From NCBI RefSeq assembly GCF_000519185.1, contig NZ_JAFA01000002.1:248001-312000 (forward strand): DNA of 64,000 bases, written 5' to 3'. Within the stretch, counting starts at the first letter, position 1, and each line of letters starts with the position of its first letter. The translations under genes and the position numbers were made by a program. This DNA comes from Paraburkholderia nodosa DSM 21604. Lineage in GTDB: Bacteria > Pseudomonadota > Gammaproteobacteria > Burkholderiales > Burkholderiaceae. The notes below the pieces were generated by a model. The model saw only the letters and a list, made by a program, of their open reading frames with translations, was not told the DNA's origin and did not search any database. This document shows positions 46,240 through 55,173 of the stretch, in pieces.

Positions 46240-47100
46240 ATGCCCGCCAGCCATACCGCCGCTCCCGACAGCACCGCCATTCGCGTCGCGCTGTGGCGCG
46301 CGCTGCACCTCCAGGTCGACGATGCGCCCCACGTGCTCGAAGACGAAACCGGCATGCAGATCGCCGCGCCGGATTCGAACTGGCGCGAGCGGCCCGATAT
46401 GCACCCTGAAGGTACGCGCGGTTATCGTGCTTCGATCGTCGGGCGGGCGCGCTTTGTCGAGGACCTCGTGGCCGAGCAGACCGCAAAAGGACTTGCGCGG
46501 CAGTACGCGATTCTCGGCGCGGGACTCGACACGTTCGCGCAGCGCCACCCCGAAATCACCTCACGCTTGCACGTGTACGAGGTGGACAAGCCGGGCACGC
46601 AGGCATGGAAGCGTCAGCGGCTCATGGAGCTGGGATATCGCGAGCAGGCGTGGCTGCGCTTCGTGCCGGTGGATTTCGAAGCCGGTGAGACGTGGTGGGA
46701 ACGGCTCGCCGCGGCCGGGTTCGACGGCGCGAGTCCCGCGGTGATCGCCTCGACGGGCGTTTCCATGTATCTCACGCGTGAAGCGAACCTCGCGACGCTG
46801 CGGCAGATCGCGCAGCTCGCACCGGGCTCGACGTTCGTCATGACCTTCCTCTTGCCGCTCGAACTCATCGACGAGCCGGAGCGCTCGCAGCATGCCGCCG
46901 TGTATGAGCGCGCGAAGGCGGCGGGCACGCCGTTCGTGAGCTTTTTTGCGCCCGACGAGATGCTTGCGCTCGCAAGCGAAGCGGGGCTGCGTGAGGCACG
47001 CCATGTCTCGACCGCGGATCTCACCGCGCGCTATTTCGCAGGACGAAGCGATGGACTAAGGCCGGCTAGCGGGGAATCGATTCTTGTGGCGACGGTTTGA
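46240..47100 (+). CDS. SAM-dependent methyltransferase, leucine-carboxyl-methyltransferase-like
   Basis: 286 residues. YAILGAGLDTFAQRHP is the SAM motif I, VYEVDKPGTQAWKRQRL the acidic loop, and STGVSMYLTREANLATL a conserved region of the TIGR00027/PF04072 family. The substrate is unknown. GAAGGA precedes the ATG by 7 bases. It lies downstream of the LysR gene, 33 bases away, but is unrelated to arabinose use by sequence. Confidence 0.85.
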   Translation: MPASHTAAPDSTAIRVALWRALHLQVDDAPHVLEDETGMQIAAPDSNWRERPDMHPEGTRGYRASIVGRARFVEDLVAEQTAKGLARQYAILGAGLDTFAQRHPEITSRLHVYEVDKPGTQAWKRQRLMELGYREQAWLRFVPVDFEAGETWWERLAAAGFDGASPAVIASTGVSMYLTREANLATLRQIAQLAPGSTFVMTFLLPLELIDEPERSQHAAVYERAKAAGTPFVSFFAPDEMLALASEAGLREARHVSTADLTARYFAGRSDGLRPASGESILVATV

Positions 47101-47369
47101 GGCGAGGTTGTCGTGGTCTGTTTACCGGAAGCTGGTTTTTTGCGCACTCAGCCGCAAGCGCGCGCCCGGTGAATCGGTCGGCGAGCTGGGCGGGCGGTGC
47201 GATGACTTGCGGATCGTCGTTTGGTGAAAGACTGAACGCCCGGTGCGGTATCGTCACGTCGCCCCATTGGAATCGACGGAGCACAAGTCGACGCCCCCTC
47301 AGCCGGCGTGCCTGCCGTATAGCTGAACCTGTTCAACTGCTCATCAGTCTGGCCGAACTCACCTCGCCG
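47101..47369. other. intergenic region between methyltransferase and T6SS immunity gene
   Basis: 269 bases between convergent stops. Short open frames exist but have no recognisable family. It marks the right edge of the metabolic block and the left edge of the type VI cargo unit. Confidence 0.35.
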
Positions 47370-48362
47370 TCAGGCCTTACGCTCGAACTCCCACATCGCC
47401 GGCTGTGGTCGGTGCGCTCCGCTGCGGTCGGGCGCGAAGACGTCAGGCATCACGTCGCCCTGCTTTACCAGCACACCCGGTACATTGTGCCCTTGCGCTT
47501 TCCAGACACCCGTCTCTGGGCAAATCTGTCCAGTTCGGACCGTGACGGGTCCGGTCGGGGGAGTCCCGCTCGGAGCGTTCTTCTGGAAGCTGCGCGCGAA
47601 GTCGACGAGGTCTTTGGGGTAGACAACGTGCTCGCGCAGCGAAGTGTCATCCAGCTCAAGCAGATATGCAAGTGCGGCCGCTTCGATGGCCCAGTAACCG
47701 AAATAGAGACCCCGGTCTTCAGACAGGTCGAGATGGCTGTCATGCCAGTCGACGCTGCTCATGGATGAGTACCACTGAGCGAGATAGGTGTTCAGGTCCG
47801 TCAGACTCTCCTCGTCGGAGTCGCCGAACATGCTATTGATGCAGTCCCGGTACGACTCGTGAAGCCAGCTGTCGATGTCGACCCGGCCATCCATACCGTA
47901 GTCCAACAGCTCCTCATACAGTGCATCTCGGCCCCGATAAAGAGGGTCCTGAAGCGCAGCAATGCGCGGAAGCAAGTCCTGGCGGTGCAGCAAAAAGCAC
48001 AGGCCGATGAGTTGCATCGCGCGCTCATACTCGCCAAGGTCACTAAGCCGGAAGGCGGGCCAGTCCGGGCGTCCAAATGCCAGGCGCTGCCATTTCGCGA
48101 GTTGCTCATACTCGGCAACGATACCGTCCATTTCGTCGCGCATTGGTCCAATAGGTTCTCCCGCGGTGTATCGCAGTAGCACCAGTTCGAAGCGGTCACT
48201 GGCGCGGAAGGCTGCAGCACCGGCCTGCTTTTCGTCCTCAGAACCGTTGGCAGGCAAGATGCGAGACCATTTGTCTATGGACTCAAGGAGAAAGCGCGAG
48301 AGCCATCTGAAATAGGGCTCACTGATGAAACGCTGTCGCCGTTGATTCGAAAAATCACTCAT
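47370..48362 (-). CDS. PoNi-like immunity protein (DUF1910/DUF1911)
   Basis: 330 residues. The N-terminal half carries RYTAGEPIGPMRDEMDGIVAEYE, like DUF1910. The C-terminal half has YFGYWAIEAAALAYLLELDD and YPKDLVDFARSFQ, the DUF1911 signature. This pair of domains is known in PoNi proteins that neutralise PoNe DNase toxins. It starts 2 bases after the effector stop and has no signal peptide, as expected for a cytoplasmic DNase inhibitor. Confidence 0.78.
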   Translation of the reverse strand: MSDFSNQRRQRFISEPYFRWLSRFLLESIDKWSRILPANGSEDEKQAGAAAFRASDRFELVLLRYTAGEPIGPMRDEMDGIVAEYEQLAKWQRLAFGRPDWPAFRLSDLGEYERAMQLIGLCFLLHRQDLLPRIAALQDPLYRGRDALYEELLDYGMDGRVDIDSWLHESYRDCINSMFGDSDEESLTDLNTYLAQWYSSMSSVDWHDSHLDLSEDRGLYFGYWAIEAAALAYLLELDDTSLREHVVYPKDLVDFARSFQKNAPSGTPPTGPVTVRTGQICPETGVWKAQGHNVPGVLVKQGDVMPDVFAPDRSGAHRPQPAMWEFERKA

Positions 48363-48364
48363 CG

Positions 48365-49909
48365 TTACGCCCTTCCATATTTCTTGTCTAAACGTGCCTG
48401 TTTTTCATTCGCCGCCTTGGCCACTTCGCCTTCAGTGTAATGAAGGGGCACGTGATGGTTGTCGTGGTCGTGCTCTTTGCCCATCATCAGCGCTTCCTCG
48501 TGCTGAATCGCACTGGGCAGGTAGAAGGGAACGTACAGGATGTGTCGCGCATAACCCTCTTCCACGATGGTTCTGGCCATGGACTTGCCTACCGCGTCCG
48601 GAAGGCTTTGCCGGACCCAGGTCGTCGTCATTTGCGCAATCTTATCGCCTGCTGTGGCTACCGTACCCGTGCTCGGAGTAGGCGTGGATGATTGCGGCGT
48701 GGACGGAGCCCCCGAGGTCTCTCGCCTGCCGCCCTTCTTGCCGCCGCCCTTCCTGCCCTTCGGTGTCGCTTGCGCGGATGCCGCTTGCGTTGCGCCATCA
48801 TCCGCGATAGGCGGCTCGAGCAGTTCCTCGGGCCGTGGAAGCACCTCGTCAGCGATTCGGCTTGCCATCCCAAGCTTGGAGGACACATTGGGCTTGCTGT
48901 CCCTCTTCGGCTTTGAAGCGACCCTTGACGACTTTGCTTCAACAATCGCATAGGGCTTTCCGTTATTGTTTGCGGGTGTCGCGCGCCAGACGCCGTCGAT
49001 GCCTTGCCCACGAGACTTGGGCGCAAAGAGCTTGTTGAGCTGCCTATCGTCGTTTAGCTTGCCAAGGACCGTGGCGCCCGGGGGCGTCGCCCAATGGCCG
49101 AGCGCGCCCTGGTCGTGTGAGGTCCAACCGGAGCCCCATTTCAAGTGCTCATAGCAGTAGTAGTCGGCAATGTGTTCACCGAGAAGCCCGGTGATTTTGT
49201 TCGTGATGTCCTTGACTGCCAGCTTGGCATTCACAACCCCACCGGCGCTCGGCGCAGACTTCGAGCGGTTGTGCCCGTCTTCGGCTTCTACACCAACCTT
49301 CCCTGGCTTCTCGGTCTCCTTTCGGAAGGCAACCGTCCCCTCAGCGGATGAGTTGGGCTGCTTCTTCTTCCAATGCATGAGCTTGCGCTCGACGAACTGG
49401 GTGAGCCAGTACGGCAGGTTTGTCTCAACAAATCCGAGCGCCTCGCCGAACGTGGTCTGCGCTGTTGGCGGCATCTCGCGATACAACCACGACTTCTCAA
49501 TGTGCTCGCGAGACTCGGTCAGCAGCTTTTTCAGTCCCGACGCATCGAACAGCTTGTCGACCAGCTCTTCCGGGCTCGTCGGGCAGTGCGCGCGTTGAAG
49601 CACCATCCGCAGAATATCGAAGAGCAGCGGCCCGTAGATGTCCGACTTGTGATTGACGAGCCGAAACGTTCGCTTGACCCCGGCGCCGACCACGGGCACC
49701 CAGCCCGCGACCGCGAATACCAGGTCGATGCCTGTCTCAATCTTCGTCATCTCGTCGGTGGCGCTGCGTGCATTCCACACGTTCCAGACGCTTTCCGACG
49801 TGTCGTAGACGTTCTGCGCGACGTAGAACAGCGGGAACGCGTTGGCCGCCATCGAGATGCCAATCTGCTCGACCGCGTCTTCGACGGCCTGTTGGTCGTT
49901 GTCGTTCAT
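48365..49909 (-). CDS. type VI secretion effector with PoNe-like nuclease domain
   Basis: 514 residues. The N-terminal ~200 residues are a helical trafficking region with a hydrophobic stretch (DLVFAVAGWVPVVGAG, ~62-76). The nuclease core at 230-330 has E245 (LLGEHIADYYCYEHLKWG), D305 (GQGIDGVWRA) and E324-x-K326 (AIVEAKSSR), a PD-(D/E)xK pattern like PoNe. Residues ~355-410 are low-complexity, rich in Gly, Lys, Ser and Thr, interrupting the core before a conserved-looking tail (HILYVPFYLPSAIQ). It should cut DNA in rival cells. It is sandwiched tightly between vgrG and its immunity gene. Confidence 0.72.
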   Translation of the reverse strand: MNDNDQQAVEDAVEQIGISMAANAFPLFYVAQNVYDTSESVWNVWNARSATDEMTKIETGIDLVFAVAGWVPVVGAGVKRTFRLVNHKSDIYGPLLFDILRMVLQRAHCPTSPEELVDKLFDASGLKKLLTESREHIEKSWLYREMPPTAQTTFGEALGFVETNLPYWLTQFVERKLMHWKKKQPNSSAEGTVAFRKETEKPGKVGVEAEDGHNRSKSAPSAGGVVNAKLAVKDITNKITGLLGEHIADYYCYEHLKWGSGWTSHDQGALGHWATPPGATVLGKLNDDRQLNKLFAPKSRGQGIDGVWRATPANNNGKPYAIVEAKSSRVASKPKRDSKPNVSSKLGMASRIADEVLPRPEELLEPPIADDGATQAASAQATPKGRKGGGKKGGRRETSGAPSTPQSSTPTPSTGTVATAGDKIAQMTTTWVRQSLPDAVGKSMARTIVEEGYARHILYVPFYLPSAIQHEEALMMGKEHDHDNHHVPLHYTEGEVAKAANEKQARLDKKYGRA

Positions 49910-52731
49910 TGGATGTCAGGGCGGCCGGAGAATTGATTGAAGAGGCTCGCGAGGTTTTCCTGGTTGATGCCTTCGTGTCCGCCGGCACCAAGCTCTTTCA
50001 GCACGTCAGCCTGGTCGAGCGTCTTCGCTGCGGGCAGCGCTTGTTGCGCGAACGGGCGTGCGTCCTCGCCGAAAAATGCCTTGGCTGTGCCTTCCGGCAC
50101 ATCTCGAAGCACCGCGTGCCCATTTGCATCCAGCTTGCCGGCCAATGTAGTCCCGTTGTCGAACACGACCTTGTACGGCGCACCGGGCACAGGCTTCAGG
50201 TTGCTGTCGGTGAGGTTCAGCTCGAGCTTGTTGTGCAGGTCGCCCTTGGGCAATGTGGGCAAGTCGTAGGCACTGCTCGTGGGGCCGTTGAATGCATGCT
50301 GCGCACCCTTGATGTCTATCTGCCCGGGAGCATGAATCTCGATGTTGCCGCCCTGGATGCGAATGTAAGCACCGCCAGAGGTGAGCAGGACGCTCTGGCT
50401 TGCTGCCACTTCCACGTTTTCGGAGGCGGACAGCACCTTCACTGTCTTCTGCGCAGTCAGCTCGATGTTGTCCGAGTGCGCGCGAATCTCGACCTTGCCT
50501 TTCGCAGCGAAAAGCTTCATCCCTGCGTTCTGGACGAAGAGGCTGACTTTGTCCGTGACACTCGCAAGCAGCGACTTGCCCGCGGCAATGTGCGTGCTTT
50601 GACCGCTGACCAGAGTGAGCTGCTCGTCGGCACTCACGTGCGCGGATTGCTGCGTCGAGACGGCAATTCCCGCCGGGCTTGCCGCCAGGAGGATGGGCTC
50701 CTTGAACGCATTGGCCGAGCCAGTGCCGCCGCCGGCGGTACGCCCGCCGCTCGCCTGCCCTTGGGCACGCTCGGTCGACGCTGCGGCGAATGCCTTGAGC
50801 GCGTCCTCGCCAGCTTGCAGGCTTTCGGCCTGATGCGTCGTGCTCGCGCTACTGAGGGATTCGATGAGGGTGCCCGCGCCGGACAACTGACCTCGTGCGG
50901 CGCTAACATCGAGCTGCTGTGCGTTCGCACCGCCCGCGGCGTGCGTCGAGATGAGCATCCCCCGGTTGGCACACAGCGCACCGTATGCGTCGGTGCGCAG
51001 TTCGAAGCCGCTGCCGAGATAGCTGCCGCGCGTGTTCCCGTCCTGGGCAATGAGGTAGCCCATATGGAGCATGGAGCTGCCTTGGGACGATAGCAATTGA
51101 AGCCGAGTCTGGGCTGTTGCGTCGTCCATCACGAACTGGTTGTAGCCGCCCGCGCCACCGTATTCGCGAGAGCGAAAGCCGGAGAGGATGCCATTCGAGT
51201 GCCAATGAGGCTGAGTCGCGCCGTTATAAACGCGTCCGGTCGCGATCGGCCGGTCACAATCCCCTCCGACCCAGTCGATGTTCACTTCTTCGCCGATGCG
51301 GGGCACGTGGACGCTGCCGTAGCCGCTTCCGGTATCCGAGAAGGCGGCGCGCACCCAGCACGTCGCAGCGGACGCCTCCCGGCGGTCCCAATGCATGCGC
51401 ACGAGGATGCGGTTGAGCGAATCCGTGTAGACCTCTTCGTTCTCTGGGCCCGTCACCGTTGCCGTCTGGAGATGCATGACGGGCTTGTGGTGTTCGAATG
51501 GGCTGCGAAACGGCACTTTCTGGCGCTGCGCCTCAATCTCGACGAGGAAGAAGCCGTCGCTGCCGTTGCCGCTCGAATCCACGACGGAGAAAGCGGCTGC
51601 GGTCCGTTCGTAGGTGGCGCGCACCGCCGCCAGCCGTTCAGCGAGGCTATGCGGAAATGGGTGAGTGTCGCTTACCGGGATATTGTTCCGGATATACCAC
51701 GAGGCTTCGATGACCGCGAACTTCCAGTCTTCGCCGTCATCCTGCTCGTGCGCGGGATGGTCGTCCAGTGAGAACCAGTGGCCGACGTCGATTCCCCGAA
51801 GGCCGCCGACGCCGAAAAAGCGCCTGGCGCGCGACTCCCACTCTTCCAGCTTGAGCTTGGTGAGCTTGTCACCTCGGTCGGACTCCTGCCAGCTATAGGC
51901 GCCGGTGTACTCATAGACCTCCGCCTGTTGCGGGAGATCGCCCTGATTCCCGACGGTCGGAAACGAAGTCTCCTTGGTGGCGCCGGGCTTCTTGTAGTCG
52001 AACGTTCGAGTGCTGAAGGTCGTGCTTTGAAGCGTGCGCGTGCCAGACCACTGCACCAGGGCCTCTGTCTGGCTGGAGATGCCGGCACGGTAAAAGCCGA
52101 CCTCCTGCGGCGACATCGCCTTGAGCGAATAGAGGCTATCGGTCACGACAAGCGTGTGCGACTTACCATCGTCGGCGTGCTCGAAATAGTAGAACCAGCC
52201 TTCCGACTCGAGCAGACGATGCACGAAAGTCCAGTCATCCTCATACTGGACACAGAATGACCGGACCGGCGATGCGTTTTGAATGTCAAACCGGAATGCC
52301 CCAGCCGCCTGCGGATGCATCTGAAAGACCGTTTCGAGGATAGCCTCTACCGACTTGTCCTGGAATATCTGCGCGTCCTTGCGGAATTTCAGGAAATGCA
52401 GCCACGATGAGTAGACCAGCTGATAGCTCGTCAATTGCCCGTCGGCTCCGAGACGCCGCGCGGTATGGACGTAACCATGCTGCGGGCGATAGGACTTGTC
52501 GGCGCGCTGAAGCCAGAGAGCGACCGGCTGGGCAATAAGAGACTTCAGCTCAAGCGAGCTATTCGTCGAGACAGCGTCGATGACGTATTCGAAGTTGCGG
52601 CCAAGGCGTGATGCACCCATCACGGCTTGCGGCAATAACGCATTTTCCCCCGCAGGGGAGTCCAGCTTTACGAGCCGGTCAGTCTGAAATAATGCAGACT
52701 GCATAAATGAGATAATGTCCTGCGCCCCCAT
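49906..52731 (-). CDS. vgrG: type VI secretion spike protein VgrG with C-terminal extension
   Basis: 941 residues. The gp27-like base is at ~1-380, the gp5 OB-fold and Gp5_C follow (VHVPRIGEEVNIDWVGGDCDRP; YNGATQPHWHSNG), then the DUF2345 beta-helix (~650-820). A final ~110 residues (LELNLTDSNLKPVPGAPYKVVF) look like a transthyretin-type domain, of the sort that loads effectors in enteroaggregative E. coli VgrG. Its stop overlaps the effector start by four bases, so the neighbouring nuclease is the probable cargo. No core T6SS genes are in the window, making it an orphan VgrG. Confidence 0.92.
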   Translation of the reverse strand: MGAQDIISFMQSALFQTDRLVKLDSPAGENALLPQAVMGASRLGRNFEYVIDAVSTNSSLELKSLIAQPVALWLQRADKSYRPQHGYVHTARRLGADGQLTSYQLVYSSWLHFLKFRKDAQIFQDKSVEAILETVFQMHPQAAGAFRFDIQNASPVRSFCVQYEDDWTFVHRLLESEGWFYYFEHADDGKSHTLVVTDSLYSLKAMSPQEVGFYRAGISSQTEALVQWSGTRTLQSTTFSTRTFDYKKPGATKETSFPTVGNQGDLPQQAEVYEYTGAYSWQESDRGDKLTKLKLEEWESRARRFFGVGGLRGIDVGHWFSLDDHPAHEQDDGEDWKFAVIEASWYIRNNIPVSDTHPFPHSLAERLAAVRATYERTAAAFSVVDSSGNGSDGFFLVEIEAQRQKVPFRSPFEHHKPVMHLQTATVTGPENEEVYTDSLNRILVRMHWDRREASAATCWVRAAFSDTGSGYGSVHVPRIGEEVNIDWVGGDCDRPIATGRVYNGATQPHWHSNGILSGFRSREYGGAGGYNQFVMDDATAQTRLQLLSSQGSSMLHMGYLIAQDGNTRGSYLGSGFELRTDAYGALCANRGMLISTHAAGGANAQQLDVSAARGQLSGAGTLIESLSSASTTHQAESLQAGEDALKAFAAASTERAQGQASGGRTAGGGTGSANAFKEPILLAASPAGIAVSTQQSAHVSADEQLTLVSGQSTHIAAGKSLLASVTDKVSLFVQNAGMKLFAAKGKVEIRAHSDNIELTAQKTVKVLSASENVEVAASQSVLLTSGGAYIRIQGGNIEIHAPGQIDIKGAQHAFNGPTSSAYDLPTLPKGDLHNKLELNLTDSNLKPVPGAPYKVVFDNGTTLAGKLDANGHAVLRDVPEGTAKAFFGEDARPFAQQALPAAKTLDQADVLKELGAGGHEGINQENLASLFNQFSGRPDIQ

Positions 52732-53181
52732 TTAGATTTTCCTTGTCGGGATATCCCTTAAAGTCGACCGAAATCATAAGGGGATTTTCCCGACCCGACA
52801 ATTCTGACTGGTTGAGTTTCTCAACTTTTAACATTCCCCGATGAAAGCGTTATGACCGGCGCGCTCACCTTGGGGACAATCCTCTGCAGCTCCCGCACCA
52901 GACGTCGCCGTATGCCACGACTTGATATGCCGGTACTCTCTCTATATAGAAGCAGTTGAACAGGGGCACACGGCGACTTGCCGGTGGTGTCGGTTCTCGT
53001 TGAAAAACCGCCGCCGGTGAGTCGTTTGATGACGCATCTCGCCGGCGTCGCAGATAATCTGCGCGGAATGATTTCATCATTAGCGTCCGCCCCACTTGAA
53101 TAATCGCGCGAAGACCCAACCATCTCCGTACTTTGCAAGTCCGTCACAAATCCAAAAACCTCACATCCAGGGACCTGGACC
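52732..53181. promoter_or_regulatory. divergent control region, vgrG / alpha-beta hydrolase
   Basis: 450 bases with no supportable gene. It holds the inverted repeat TTGTCGGG (52743-52750)/CCCGACAA (52794-52801) in the vgrG leader and the short hairpin GTTGAG-TTT-CTCAAC (52811-52825) followed by TTTT. AAGGAAAA precedes the vgrG start. The rest is featureless; a minus-strand frame at 52821-53228 has no family resemblance. Confidence 0.45.
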
Positions 53182-54183
53182 ATGCGTCTGATATTCCGCA
53201 TTGGCCTGCTTTTGCTCTCAATTTTCATCGCGGCACTTATCGCCGGAAGCGGCTACGAAGCGCTTCAGCGGCACCTCGCGCGGGAGAACCATCAACCGCC
53301 GGGTGAGATGGTGAACGTCGGAGACCGTCGCATACAACTCAACTGCACGGGCAGTGGCTCTCCGACGATAGTGTTCGAATCCGGCCTGGGCATTAGCGGT
53401 TCGCTGGACTGGTCCGCCATCCAGCCATCCGTTTCGAAGGTCACCCGTGCCTGTTCATACAGTCGCGCAGGAATCATGTGGAGCGACCGCAGTACTGGGA
53501 TGCAAGACGCCAAATCGGTTGCTGGGGATTTGCATCGAGCGTTGCAGGTAGCAGGGGAACGTGCTCCCTTCGTGCTGGTCGGTCAGTCGCTGGGTGGCGC
53601 TTACATCATGAATTTTACGGGCTTCTACCCTGCGGAAGTATCAGGCCTTGTGTTTGTGGATGCATCGCATCCGGACCAGCTCCAGCGACTCCAGAAAGTC
53701 ATGCCTTCTGTTGACACACGGTTGCCCAAACTCGGAGCGTCGCTGTCATGGACGGGCGTTGTCCGCGCGCTTGCTCCTGGCATGGTTCAACGAGCCCCCA
53801 ATCAAAGCGACGCTGACTATCGCGCAATCGTGGCTTATGCGCCGATGTCGCTGGGGCCAATGCTTCAGGAAAATGATTCGCTGCCCGCGACGCTGGCCCA
53901 AGCCGGCCGTTTTCGAAACCTCGGCAGCCGTCCAATTTACGTACTGACGGCGACCGCGCCGTTTTCTGCGGCGGCGCTGAAGTCGATGCACATAACAGCC
54001 GTCCAAGGCCAGCAGGTACGAGAAATTTGGACCCAACTGCAGAACGATGAGGCGTCCTGGTCTTCGAACAGCCGACATGAGTTCGTTGACTCGGACCACG
54101 ACATCCAGTTTGAGCGGCCGGATGTTGTCATCAAGGCGGCGCTCTCAGTCGTCCATGAGGTTCGAAGCCGTGCCCAACTCTAA
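53182..54183 (+). CDS. membrane-anchored or secreted alpha/beta hydrolase
   Basis: 333 residues. An N-terminal hydrophobic segment (FRIGLLLLSIFIAALIAG) acts as a signal anchor. The catalytic triad is S136 in VLVGQSLGGAY, Asp in GLVFVDASHP and His in DSDHDIQFE. The substrate is unknown. It is divergent from the T6SS vgrG unit, separated by 450 bases. A related lipase role in that system cannot be shown. Confidence 0.8.
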   Translation: MRLIFRIGLLLLSIFIAALIAGSGYEALQRHLARENHQPPGEMVNVGDRRIQLNCTGSGSPTIVFESGLGISGSLDWSAIQPSVSKVTRACSYSRAGIMWSDRSTGMQDAKSVAGDLHRALQVAGERAPFVLVGQSLGGAYIMNFTGFYPAEVSGLVFVDASHPDQLQRLQKVMPSVDTRLPKLGASLSWTGVVRALAPGMVQRAPNQSDADYRAIVAYAPMSLGPMLQENDSLPATLAQAGRFRNLGSRPIYVLTATAPFSAAALKSMHITAVQGQQVREIWTQLQNDEASWSSNSRHEFVDSDHDIQFERPDVVIKAALSVVHEVRSRAQL

Positions 54184-54206
54184 TAAATGCGCAGAGGCCC
54201 TGGACC

Positions 54207-54238
54207 CTGCAACGTTGGACGAGCGTTGCACGTTGCAG
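54207..54238. terminator. overlapping hairpins between convergent hydrolase and TPR genes
   Basis: CTGCAACG can pair with either CGTTGCA (54224-54230) or CGTTGCAG (54231-54238), giving two alternative stems. There is no T-run, so terminator function is only possible. Confidence 0.3.
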
Positions 54239-54333
54239 CGTCGAGCGATGGCTTGGCCGTGGTCTGCACATGGATCTCAAGCCCCTGACAGATCTCGGTG
54301 AAACGACTTCACGAAGCCACCTTCTGCACGGGT

Positions 54334-55173
54334 TTAAGTAGTCAGCCGTCGATACGCGCTCAAATGACGAACCAGGCCTTGCGGGTCGCCACGTCTTTCG
54401 AGCAGCATTGCCAGATTGTGGTGAGCGTCCGCGTACGTCGGGTCGAGTTCGAGGCAGCGTGTATAGCTTTGCTCAGCGTCTTCGAAGCGGCCCAGCTCCT
54501 CGAACGCAATCGCGCGATTGAAGTGCAACACGGCATCGTCGGGGAAGTGTGCTAACGCTTCGTCCGACAGTTGAAGCGCATCCTCGCAACGCGCTTCGAG
54601 TTCACATAGCAGCGCGCCCAAATCAACGTAGGCAGCATAAAAAGGTTGCGGCGATAGCGCGATGGCCTTCCTGTACGCCCGTTCAGCACCGTTCACATCG
54701 GATGCTCTTAACTGCTCGCCGAGGTCGTACCACTCCTGCGCCTGGTGCGCGAGATTCTTCTGCGCAGGCGCCGAATCAAGAAAAACGACATCGCCCTTGA
54801 TTTGCGCAACTTCGAAATCCAGCAGGAACTGACCGGTGGCGGCGTCCCATTGCGAAGGGCCGGTTCGCACGGCCACGTCGTTGCCGACTGCCGATACGCG
54901 AATCCCTGTAAGCGGCAACTCATCGGGCAACTCGTCTCTCAGCCGCGTGAGCGCCATGATGATCTTGCGCGGCGCAATGCGCGCCTCGCGTAGCTGCAAT
55001 GCCGTACGCAGCAGCACGACATCCTGGAACGTGAAGCGGTATGCGTTTCGCGGTCCCCGTGACGGCTTCACGAATCCTGCAGCAACGAGACCCGATACCA
55101 CCCTCCGGGAAACGCCCAGCGTAGCCTGCAATTCGCGCATCGAAATCTCGCGCGCGTCGACTTGCGGCGTCAC
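54334..55173 (-). CDS. MerR-like HTH and TPR-repeat protein coupled to ku
   Basis: 279 residues. The N-terminal 60 residues are a MerR-type winged helix (ISMRELQATLGVSRRVVSGLVAAGFVKP-like segment), then a linker, then at least three TPR motifs (AERAYRKAIALSPQPFYAAY; ALAHFPDDAVLHFNRAIAFEELGRFEDAEQSYTRCLELDP; YADAHHNLAMLLERRG). It has no known enzymatic site. The start codon GTG overlaps the ku stop (GTGA on the minus strand), so translation is coupled to Ku. A regulatory or scaffolding role in end-joining is inferred from context only. Confidence 0.78.
   Translation of the reverse strand: MTPQVDAREISMRELQATLGVSRRVVSGLVAAGFVKPSRGPRNAYRFTFQDVVLLRTALQLREARIAPRKIIMALTRLRDELPDELPLTGIRVSAVGNDVAVRTGPSQWDAATGQFLLDFEVAQIKGDVVFLDSAPAQKNLAHQAQEWYDLGEQLRASDVNGAERAYRKAIALSPQPFYAAYVDLGALLCELEARCEDALQLSDEALAHFPDDAVLHFNRAIAFEELGRFEDAEQSYTRCLELDPTYADAHHNLAMLLERRGDPQGLVRHLSAYRRLTT

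Noticed and set aside
47066..47336. possible short genes or remnant in the gap next to the immunity gene
   Set aside because: Two overlapping minus-strand frames of 60-70 codons give no family match and no good ribosome site.
52821..53228. 135-codon minus-strand frame upstream of vgrG
   Set aside because: It overlaps the start of the hydrolase gene on the other strand and lacks recognisable features; the interval is better read as a control region.
53182..54183. alpha/beta hydrolase as a type VI lipase effector
   Set aside because: It is on the opposite strand, separated by 450 bases from vgrG, has its own N-terminal signal anchor and no adjacent immunity gene.
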